From Bacillota bacterium (GTDB lineage: Bacteria > Bacillota > Clostridia > Oscillospirales > Ruminococcaceae), in NCBI GenBank assembly GCA_023439605.1, contig JAEXNS010000122.1:1-7754 (forward strand): a stretch of 7,754 nucleotides of DNA, given 5' to 3'. Below, one piece after another: positions 1-5,565 of the stretch. The notes under the pieces are model-generated. The model searched no databases. It saw only the letters and a list, made by a program, of their open reading frames with translations, and was not told the DNA's origin. The first letter of the stretch is position 1, and every line of letters starts with the position of its first letter. Position numbers and translations under genes: made by a program.

Positions 1-68
1 GCCCGGTCGCCTCCGCAGAGTCGAAATTCATAACAAAGTTAACCAACCTGTAATGGATGAATATTAAC
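1..68 (+). repeat. MITE-like repeat, copy 1 (right part only, cut by window edge)
   Basis: This is the right half of the repeat family seen complete at 7030-7164. The first bases match copy 4 from 7093 onward, including the motif GCCCGGTCG. An imperfect hairpin, TCGCCTC (7-13) with GAGTCGA (18-24), matches the internal hairpin of copy 4. The right end GGATGAATATTAAC (55-68) matches the family end GGCTGAATAGTAAC at 12 of 14 bases. The left end is outside the window. It ends only 9 bp before the Shine-Dalgarno site of the methyltransferase/reductase gene, so it lies in that gene's leader or in an intergenic gap of an upstream operon. No coding capacity is seen. Confidence 0.75.
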
Positions 69-76
69 TAAAATAC

Positions 77-83
77 AGAAGGG
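77..83 (+). promoter_or_regulatory. Ribosome binding site that fixes the start of the fusion gene at 92
   Basis: AGAAGGG lies 8 nt before the ATG at 92, a normal Shine-Dalgarno spacing. The in-frame GTG at 83 overlaps this site and has no site of its own at a suitable distance, so 92 is preferred as the start. Confidence 0.8.
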
Positions 84-91
84 TGTTTATT

Positions 92-1849
92 ATGCAAATA
101 AACAAATTTTTACAACAGAGACCATTGATTTTTGATGGTGCAATGGGAACGTATTATTCTGAATTTTCTAACCAAAAATGTGAATTTGGTAATATAAATG
201 ATAAAGAAACTATTCTAAAAATACATAAAGAATACATTGAAGCAGGCTGTAAGGCGATACGAACAAATACTTTTGGAGCAAATACAGTTTCCATGGAATC
301 AAGTTTTGATACTGTTAAGGATTCAATTATAAATGCAATAGAACTTGCAAAAAAAGCAATATCTGACTATGAGATTTTTTTATTTGCTGACATAGGACCT
401 ATTCCCAGTTCAAAAAACAATACTACCTTTGATGAATATATAAATATAATAGATATTTTCATTGAACATAATATATCCCATTTTATATTTGAAACTTTTG
501 GTGATGATGTTTATTTAAAAGATTTAATTTCATATATAAAAAGCAAAAGTAAAAATTCATTTATCATAACCAATTTTGCGGTAGCACCAGACGGTTTTAC
601 TCGTTTGGGGATTTTAGGTAGCGAACTTTACAAGAGAAGCCAAGCCAATTTAGAGATAAACGCCTTTGGTTTCAACTGTATTTCTGGTGCATATCATTTA
701 ACCAAATATATAGATAACTTTGATGTTTCAAACGAAACTGTTTCAGTAATGCCAAATGCAGGATATCCAACTGTAATAAACAACAGAACCTTTTTTGAAA
801 GCAATTCTGATTATTTTGCATCACTAATGCATGAAATTGTAAAAAAAGGTGTCAAAATAATTGGAGGCTGTTGTGGTACAACACCTGACTATATAAGAAA
901 AACCGTAAACCTATTACAAAATTTTGATTATACTCACTTAAAAATAAAAAAGCCTAGCCCAAATATATCAAATATTAAAAATCAAAAATCAAATATATTG
1001 ATAGAAAAATTAAACAAAGGTGAAAAAATAATTGCTGTAGAACTTGACCCGCCTTCAGATACAAACATCAATTTTTTTATGGAGGGTGCTTTACAGCTTA
1101 AACAGTGTGGTGTTGATGCAATAACCATAGCTGATTGCCCACTTGCAAGAGCACGTGTTGACAGCAGTCTCCTTGCGTGTAAATTAAAGCGTGAACTTAA
1201 CATCAATGCCATACCACATTTAACATGTAGAGACAGAAATATAAACGCAACAAAAGCCCTTTTACTAGGGCTCAACATTGAAGATATAAATAATGTTCTA
1301 GTTGTTACTGGTGACCCTGTTCCTACTGCTGAACGTGATGAAATTAAGACATTATTCAGCTTTAATTCTGCCATACTCTCAAAATATATTCGTACTTTAA
1401 ACGAAACTATTTTTAATCAAAATCCATTTAATATATGTGGTGCTTTAAATGTAAATTCAAGGAACTTTGATATACAAATAAAAAATGCAAGAAAAAAAAT
1501 CGAACATGGAATGAATATGTTTTTAACTCAACCCATACTTACAAAACAAGCAATAGAAAATTTAAAACTGGCTAAAAAAGAGCTTAATGCCAAAATACTT
1601 GGTGGTATTATTCCTGTTGTAAGCTACAGAAATGCTTGCTTTATGAATAACGAGATTTCTGGAATAAGTGTTTCAGATGAAATAATTGAAATGTACAAAG
1701 ATGTTGATAAAGAACAGGCAACTGAACTAGCAATAAGGATTTCTCTCGAAATTGCTCATACAATTCATGATTACGTAGATGGTTATTATTTAATAACTCC
1801 TTTTAAACGTGTAGATATAATAAGTGAAATTATTAAAAACTTAAATTAA
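92..1849 (+). CDS. Bifunctional homocysteine S-methyltransferase / 5,10-methylenetetrahydrofolate reductase
   Basis: This 585-residue cytosolic fusion resembles Bacillus YitJ (about 610 residues). Residues ~1-285 form a homocysteine-binding methyltransferase barrel: an FDGAMGT motif near residue 15, the first zinc-ligand cysteine in GFNC (Cys196), and the paired cysteines of GGCCGTTP (Cys260-261). Residues ~305-585 form a MetF-type flavoprotein reductase barrel, with AVELDPP, HLTCRDRN (~376-383), VVTGDP (~404-409) and FLTQPI (~477-482). Such proteins reduce methylenetetrahydrofolate and supply methyl groups for methionine synthesis. In many Clostridia the cobalamin-binding domains of methionine synthase are a separate polypeptide; none is seen here, so the methyl carrier used by the first domain is inferred. 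The ATG at 92 is chosen over the GTG at 83 because AGAAGGG precedes it by 8 nt. No SAM riboswitch or T-box is seen in the short upstream sequence, which is mostly repeat copy 1. The gene ends at a strong terminator and faces the peptidase gene. Confidence 0.93.
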   Translation: MQINKFLQQRPLIFDGAMGTYYSEFSNQKCEFGNINDKETILKIHKEYIEAGCKAIRTNTFGANTVSMESSFDTVKDSIINAIELAKKAISDYEIFLFADIGPIPSSKNNTTFDEYINIIDIFIEHNISHFIFETFGDDVYLKDLISYIKSKSKNSFIITNFAVAPDGFTRLGILGSELYKRSQANLEINAFGFNCISGAYHLTKYIDNFDVSNETVSVMPNAGYPTVINNRTFFESNSDYFASLMHEIVKKGVKIIGGCCGTTPDYIRKTVNLLQNFDYTHLKIKKPSPNISNIKNQKSNILIEKLNKGEKIIAVELDPPSDTNINFFMEGALQLKQCGVDAITIADCPLARARVDSSLLACKLKRELNINAIPHLTCRDRNINATKALLLGLNIEDINNVLVVTGDPVPTAERDEIKTLFSFNSAILSKYIRTLNETIFNQNPFNICGALNVNSRNFDIQIKNARKKIEHGMNMFLTQPILTKQAIENLKLAKKELNAKILGGIIPVVSYRNACFMNNEISGISVSDEIIEMYKDVDKEQATELAIRISLEIAHTIHDYVDGYYLITPFKRVDIISEIIKNLN

Positions 1850-1855
1850 AAACAA

Positions 1856-1899
1856 AAAAGCCTTACTAATTCCAACTCAAAAGAATTAATAAGGCTTTT
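1856..1899. terminator. Bidirectional intrinsic terminator between convergent genes
   Basis: A hairpin of about 17 bp, with one internal C/A mismatch, pairs AAAAGCCTTA...TAATTC (1856-1872) with GAATTA...TAAGGCTTTT (1883-1899) around a 10-nt loop. It starts 7 bp after the stop of the fusion gene. A-runs on the left and T-runs on the right give a U-tract in either direction, best on the minus strand, so it can also end the peptidase transcript. Confidence 0.88.
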
Positions 1900-1923
1900 A
1901 AAATTTCACAACATTTATAAAAT

Positions 1924-1975
1924 GAAAATATATTTTCTAAAAGTCGGGTGCGACCAATGTCGTCAACTTAGTGAA
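1924..1975. other. Palindrome plus GC-rich alternating-hairpin motif in the 3' intergenic gap
   Basis: A perfect 14-bp palindrome, GAAAATATATTTTC (1924-1937), is followed by a GC-rich stretch at 1943-1975. In that stretch GTCG (1943-1946), CGAC (1951-1954) and GTCG (1959-1962) alternate, so the middle block can pair with either neighbour around a 4-nt loop. The composition stands out from the AT-rich surroundings. It lies between the peptidase stop and the shared terminator, so it falls in the peptidase mRNA 3' region. It does not match the 135-bp repeat family. It could be part of a different dispersed repeat or an RNA hairpin; the function is unknown. Confidence 0.45.
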
Positions 1976-1986
1976 AAATTAAAGTT

Positions 1987-3456
1987 TTACTCTATTTTAA
2001 TCACATCATTATAGGAAACCCATCCAATATTATTTAAACAAACTCTATACTTTCTCGACATATCTGCAACAATAATTGATATGGTATATGTCCCATTTAT
2101 TCTTACACTATTTCCAGTTCCATAACTAGTTGAGTAAACCACCCCTGAATACTTCACCTTATCTCCAACTTTTAATTTTTTGTTCTCTTCAACGGTTTCT
2201 GAAGGTGATATTGTTTTGGTTTTTTCAGTTGTTGTTGGTGGGGTTGTTATTGGACTAACTGTTATTTCAGTATTAGATGACGGAACTTGAGTTGTAACTG
2301 TATTTTCTATTGAAGTTTCTGAGATTTTCTTTTTTAACTTCATTGTAACTGCATTACTTCCCAATTTTGTATATATCTTTTTAAACTTATTTATATCATA
2401 ACTCATTTCACCATACAAAGGGTCTTTAACTGTTACTTTTTTATCAGCCATATCATATCCTGTCAAAAGTACACAATGTTCATTTGCCAACCAAGTAACT
2501 ACCTTTCCTTTTGGTGTAATCCATGATTCGCTATTATATGGATCAGCCAAATAATTTGTAGTCCAAATAACTACAGGAATATCATCATCAATATATTTTA
2601 ATATTTCCTCAAAATCTGATCCAGTTAAATTTACAACATCAAAAGATAAATCTTTATCTTTTATATATTTCTGTGCAGTTTCAACTATACAAGGTGCATA
2701 ACATCCATAACCAGTTGGATTTTGTGGGTTTCCTGCAAAAACCTCATGGAAATCAGCACCATAATCAACACCATTTTTTGTATAAAAATCCAATCTAGGC
2801 ATATAGTTCATAGCCAAATCAACTTTATCTGCACGAACTCCAAAGTAGTTAAACAACATGGTAAGTGATGTAACCTCACACCCTGTCATCAATTCAGGTT
2901 CTTGATATATATTTTTAACATCTATATCATGATAACTTTTCATAGGCTTTGACGTTATATTTTCAGTTTCCTTATTTTGTGTTGTTTCTAAAGTTAACTT
3001 TGTATCATTTAAACTACTTATTATACTTTCTATTGTAGCTATATTGCTTGATGTTGTTTCTGAAACCTCAGTACCCAGTGTTATTGTACCTGGATTATAT
3101 GCAGTGTCACTCATATATGTTCTTGAAACTATCTGTTCTGTTACAGTAACTTCCGATACTTCTGTAACTATATTTTGTTGTTTATTTAAAATTTGTTTTT
3201 TCAAATAAATTAAATCAAACATATCTACAACTTGATTTTTATCATAATCAAGCATAATTTTATACGTATGGCTTAGTTCTAAGTGTTTAGTAACATAATT
3301 TTTTAATAAAACATATTTTGCAAACTCTATCTTTTCATCGCTTTGATTATGTAAAGAAGGATCTGATAAATCATTAACATTTGTAGCATATACACACATA
3401 AAACTATTGCAAATCAACGTTAAACCTAAAACAAAAGCTATAATTTTTCTATTCAT
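1987..3456 (-). CDS. Secreted C39-like cysteine peptidase with N-terminal dockerin-like module and C-terminal SH3-like domain
   Basis: This 489-residue protein begins with a signal peptide (MNRK, a hydrophobic stretch, probable cleavage after VYA at ~24). Residues ~40-90 resemble a Ruminococcus-type dockerin. The first repeat keeps only its helix (VLLKNYV). The second has a full calcium loop, DYDKNQVVDMFD (70-81), followed by LIYLKKQIL. A Ser/Thr-rich linker runs to ~172. The domain at ~175-373 matches the peptidase C39-like family (C39_2): Gln185 and Cys193 in TGCEVTS, His327 in NEHCVLLTGYD and Asp345 in VKDPLYG form the expected oxyanion residue and catalytic triad. A second Thr/Pro-rich linker (~378-426) leads to an SH3-like domain (~428-489), possibly for cell-wall binding. 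There is no ABC transporter part, so it is not a bacteriocin exporter peptidase. The start is supported by TAAGGGGGAT (3461-3470). The substrate is unknown; a wall-attached or cellulosome-like location is inference. It has its own promoter and a long leader containing repeat copy 2. Confidence 0.85.
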   Translation of the reverse strand: MNRKIIAFVLGLTLICNSFMCVYATNVNDLSDPSLHNQSDEKIEFAKYVLLKNYVTKHLELSHTYKIMLDYDKNQVVDMFDLIYLKKQILNKQQNIVTEVSEVTVTEQIVSRTYMSDTAYNPGTITLGTEVSETTSSNIATIESIISSLNDTKLTLETTQNKETENITSKPMKSYHDIDVKNIYQEPELMTGCEVTSLTMLFNYFGVRADKVDLAMNYMPRLDFYTKNGVDYGADFHEVFAGNPQNPTGYGCYAPCIVETAQKYIKDKDLSFDVVNLTGSDFEEILKYIDDDIPVVIWTTNYLADPYNSESWITPKGKVVTWLANEHCVLLTGYDMADKKVTVKDPLYGEMSYDINKFKKIYTKLGSNAVTMKLKKKISETSIENTVTTQVPSSNTEITVSPITTPPTTTEKTKTISPSETVEENKKLKVGDKVKYSGVVYSTSYGTGNSVRINGTYTISIIVADMSRKYRVCLNNIGWVSYNDVIKIE

Positions 3457-3508
3457 AATAATCCCCCTTATACATATTCTTAGAAATATTTTTAATATTT
3501 AATGATTT

Positions 3509-3642
3509 GTTACTATTCGCCCATATAGAAGGCTGGTATGTTTTGATGAAAGGTTATTGCAAACGAAAAGCAAAACTGTTACCTCGTAGATTCAAAACTC
3601 CTACAAAATCGTAAACCTTACCTTTAGAGTCTGAATAATAAC
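3509..3642 (+). repeat. MITE-like repeat, copy 2 (134 bp, complete)
   Basis: The ends are GTTACTATTCGCCC (3509-3522) and GTCTGAATAATAAC (3629-3642), which pair imperfectly as inverted repeats (10 of 14). The last 39 bp match the right end of copy 4 at 34 positions. An internal GTAG (3586-3589)/CTAC (3601-3604) pair keeps the hairpin seen in the other copies. The flanks AATGATTT (3501-3508) and AATAATTT (3643-3650) agree at 7 of 8 bases and look like an 8-bp target duplication. It lies between the promoter and ribosome binding site of the peptidase gene and is transcribed antisense to the orientation given here. Confidence 0.8.
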
Positions 3643-3663
3643 AATAATTTTAATCTAAAAAAC

Positions 3664-3692
3664 ATTATAACATAAATTTTCACTTTTTTCAA
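3664..3692 (-). promoter_or_regulatory. Sigma-A-type promoter of the C39-like peptidase gene
   Basis: On the minus strand, -35 TTGAAA (3687-3692) and -10 TATAAT (3664-3669) are separated by exactly 17 bp, with TG one base before the -10 (extended -10). Transcription should start near 3657, giving a leader of about 200 nt that includes all of repeat copy 2. It sits just downstream of the citrate synthase terminator, so the peptidase gene is probably transcribed independently. Confidence 0.82.
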
Positions 3693-3706
3693 TGATAAAA
3701 TCATAA

Positions 3707-3743
3707 AAAAAATCCAACACCCATAAAGGGAATTGGATTTTTT
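3707..3743 (-). terminator. Intrinsic terminator of citrate synthase
   Basis: An 11-bp stem pairs AAAAAATCCAA (3707-3717) with TTGGATTTTTT (3733-3743). The 15-nt apical region can form a further CCC/GGG pairing (3720-3722 with 3728-3730). Read on the minus strand, a U-tract follows the stem, and the stem begins 6 bp past the citrate synthase stop codon. Confidence 0.88.
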
Positions 3744-3749
3744 GTTATA

Positions 3750-5096
3750 CTATCTGTTAGCAATAGGAATATATTCTCTCTTTTTTGCAATTGCTTTATA
3801 TGCAGGTCTTATAATTCTATTTCCTGTTAGCACTTCTTCCATTCTATGTGCTGCCCATCCTGCCATTCTTGATACTGCAAAAAGTGGAGTATATAAATCT
3901 TCTGGAATTCCAAGCATTTTATATACCAGCCCAGAATACATGTCTACATTTGCCCCTACTACTTTTACATCGCCTTTAATTTCTTTAAATATTTCTGGTG
4001 TTAATTTTTCTATAGTCTCTAAAAGTTTAAATTCTGCTTCAATTTCTTTACCTGCAGCAAGTTCATATGCTTTTTTCTTTAATATAATAGCACGTGGATC
4101 AGATAGCGTATAAACCGCATGGCCCATACCATATACTAAGCCACTATTGTCATTTGCTTGTTTTCCTATAACTTTTCTTAGATGATCTGCAACTTCTCCC
4201 TCACTAGACCAGTTTTTAACACTGGTTTTGAAGTTTTCTAGCATTTGCATAACTTTAATATTTGCTCCACCATGTTTTGGACCTTTTAAAGAACCAATAG
4301 CTGCAGAATATGCTGAATAAGCATCCGTTCCAGAAGAAGTTAAAACTCTACATGCAAAAGTTGAATTATTCCCTCCACCATGTTCTGCATGAAGCATCAA
4401 CATAAGATCTAGTAATTGTGCTTCTTGTTTTGTATAATGTCTATCTGCTCTCAATAAAGATAAAATGCTTTCAGCAGTGCTTTCTTCAGAAATTATTTGA
4501 TGCATAACCATACTTTCATGAAAATAGTGACTCTTTTTTACTTGATAAGCATTTGTCATAATTACTGGTAATCTACCAATTAGCTCTATTGCTTTTTTCA
4601 TTTCACTCTCTATAGATTTATCTTCTGGAGTTTCGTCATATGAATATAAAGCTAAAACTGAACGAGCCATTTTATTCATAATATCTGGTGATGGTGCTTT
4701 TAATATCATATCTACAATAAAATTCTCAGGCAATTCCTTATGTTTAGATAAATATTCGTTAAATCCTGTCAACTCTTCTTTATCTGGTAAAGAACCAAAT
4801 AGAAGTAAATAAACAGTTTCTTCAAAACCAAATCTGTCCTCAGCTTGTACATTACTTACTAAATCATTTATGCTATATCCCCTATAAATCAATTCACCAT
4901 CTATAGGTTCTAATTCACCTTCATTTAAAACATATCCATGCACATTGCATATATTGGTAAGTCCAGCCACAACCCCTGTTCCATCGGGTTTTCTTAATCC
5001 CCTATTAACATTAAACTTTTCATATAAGTTAGGTTCAATAGCGGAATTCTTTTTTAGTTTCGTACATAAATTATCAATAACATCATTATCGTGCAT
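3750..5096 (-). CDS. gltA: Citrate synthase (Si type)
   Basis: This 448-residue enzyme condenses acetyl-CoA with oxaloacetate to citrate in the cytosol, feeding 2-oxoglutarate and glutamate synthesis. The catalytic residues are all visible: His275 in GPKHGGAN, His326 in GMGHAVYTLSDPR and Asp385 in NVDMYSG. The conserved LHAEHGGGN block (~235-243) and a C-terminal GWAAHRMEE block (~413-421) are also present. The length is slightly above the ~430 of E. coli GltA, with a longer N-terminal region as in clostridial homologues. Because some clostridia use an unrelated Re-citrate synthase, the Si type here is informative. A 2-methylcitrate synthase activity cannot be excluded from sequence alone. 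The ATG at 5096 is preceded by AAGGAG with a 9-nt spacing. A closer ATG (5101-5103) is followed at once by TAA and cannot be the start. The gene has its own promoter, a leader of about 220 nt containing repeat copy 3, and its own terminator. It is divergent from pyruvate kinase. Confidence 0.95.
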   Translation of the reverse strand: MHDNDVIDNLCTKLKKNSAIEPNLYEKFNVNRGLRKPDGTGVVAGLTNICNVHGYVLNEGELEPIDGELIYRGYSINDLVSNVQAEDRFGFEETVYLLLFGSLPDKEELTGFNEYLSKHKELPENFIVDMILKAPSPDIMNKMARSVLALYSYDETPEDKSIESEMKKAIELIGRLPVIMTNAYQVKKSHYFHESMVMHQIISEESTAESILSLLRADRHYTKQEAQLLDLMLMLHAEHGGGNNSTFACRVLTSSGTDAYSAYSAAIGSLKGPKHGGANIKVMQMLENFKTSVKNWSSEGEVADHLRKVIGKQANDNSGLVYGMGHAVYTLSDPRAIILKKKAYELAAGKEIEAEFKLLETIEKLTPEIFKEIKGDVKVVGANVDMYSGLVYKMLGIPEDLYTPLFAVSRMAGWAAHRMEEVLTGNRIIRPAYKAIAKKREYIPIANR

Positions 5097-5144
5097 TTTA
5101 CATTTCTCCTTTAATTAAAAATGCTGTAATAATTTTTCTAAAAC

Positions 5145-5277
5145 ATTGCTATTTAGCCGTATGTGTGAGTCAGAGATACTTTAAGTAAAGACCAAGTTTA
5201 CGGAAAAGTTCTATCGACTCTACAAAGTAGAAACTCCTTTAAAAATATATTTATACCTTTATTTACTAAATAGTAAC
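5145..5277 (+). repeat. MITE-like repeat, copy 3 (133 bp, complete, diverged)
   Basis: The ends are ATTGCTATTTAGCC (5145-5158) and TACTAAATAGTAAC (5264-5277), each 11 of 14 identical to the copy 4 ends. Relative to copy 4, a C in the left arm and its partner G in the right arm changed to T and A, a compensatory change that keeps the pair. The internal hairpin is TCTAC (5219-5223) with GTAGA (5227-5231). It shares the internal motif ATCGACTC with copy 4 (TCGACTC). The flanks TCTAAAAC (5137-5144) and CCTAAACC (5278-5285) agree at 6 of 8 bases. It lies inside the citrate synthase leader. Confidence 0.72.
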
Positions 5278-5322
5278 CCTAAACCATTTTTTATTTAGAA
5301 AATTTATTAAGCTACCTATATA

Positions 5323-5352
5323 ATAATACACTAATTAAAAGCACATTGTCAA
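5323..5352 (-). promoter_or_regulatory. Sigma-A-type promoter of citrate synthase
   Basis: On the minus strand, a consensus -35 TTGACA (5347-5352) and -10 TATTAT (5323-5328) are separated by 18 bp. The predicted start is near 5316, giving a leader of about 220 nt that contains repeat copy 3. No comparable promoter is seen between the repeat and the gene. Confidence 0.75.
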
Positions 5353-5490
5353 CAAATTATCTTTTAATATTATAAATAATTATAATCAAATTTATTTATA
5401 ATATTAAGTCTATATTTATCTTTATGATTAATTTTTAAAATATATATCAAAAAAATAAAGTTCTTAACATTTATATATATTTTTTTTTAC

Positions 5491-5519
5491 TTGACCATAC
5501 TTTAATAATAAGCTATAAT
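5491..5519 (+). promoter_or_regulatory. Sigma-A-type promoter of pyruvate kinase
   Basis: The -35 TTGACC (5491-5496) and consensus -10 TATAAT (5514-5519) are separated by 17 bp. A T-rich tract (5480-5488) immediately upstream could act as an UP element. The predicted start near 5526 gives a short leader of about 40 nt, and GGAGG (5551-5555) lies 10 nt before the ATG. Confidence 0.87.
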
Positions 5520-5565
5520 AAACATTAGTCAGTAGTTTGATAATTTTTTTGGAGGAAATAAATAT

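Larger units (their letters stand above)
5097..5565. other. 469-bp divergent intergenic region between citrate synthase and pyruvate kinase
   Basis: This gap contains no convincing gene. It holds the citrate synthase ribosome binding site, repeat copy 3 (5145-5277), the citrate synthase promoter (5323-5352, minus) and the pyruvate kinase promoter (5491-5519, plus). The stretch between the two promoters (about 5353-5490) is extremely AT-rich. I see no clear operator or riboswitch in it. Confidence 0.7.

Noticed and set aside
1..91. SAM riboswitch or T-box leader for the methionine-related gene
   Set aside because: The available 91 bp is mostly repeat copy 1 and shows none of the conserved riboswitch or T-box motifs; more distant leader sequence is outside the window.
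83..94. GTG at 83 as the start of the fusion gene
   Set aside because: It overlaps the Shine-Dalgarno sequence (77-83) that is properly spaced for the ATG at 92.
982..1374. Minus-strand open frame of 130 codons inside the methyltransferase/reductase gene
   Set aside because: It lies wholly antisense to a well-supported reductase domain, and its protein resembles no family I recognise.
2300..2940. Bacteriocin-export C39 ABC transporter
   Set aside because: The C39-like domain is in a protein with a signal peptide and no membrane or ATPase domains, so it is a stand-alone secreted peptidase type.
3733..4113. Plus-strand open frame with a hydrophobic N-terminus
   Set aside because: It is antisense to the conserved 3' part of citrate synthase and begins inside that gene's terminator stem; hydrophobicity is a by-product of the opposite strand's codons.
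5098..5103. A minimal ATG-TAA start-stop just before citrate synthase as a regulatory upstream ORF
   Set aside because: It sits only 2 nt after the GGAG site, too close for initiation, and is probably a coincidence in AT-rich DNA.
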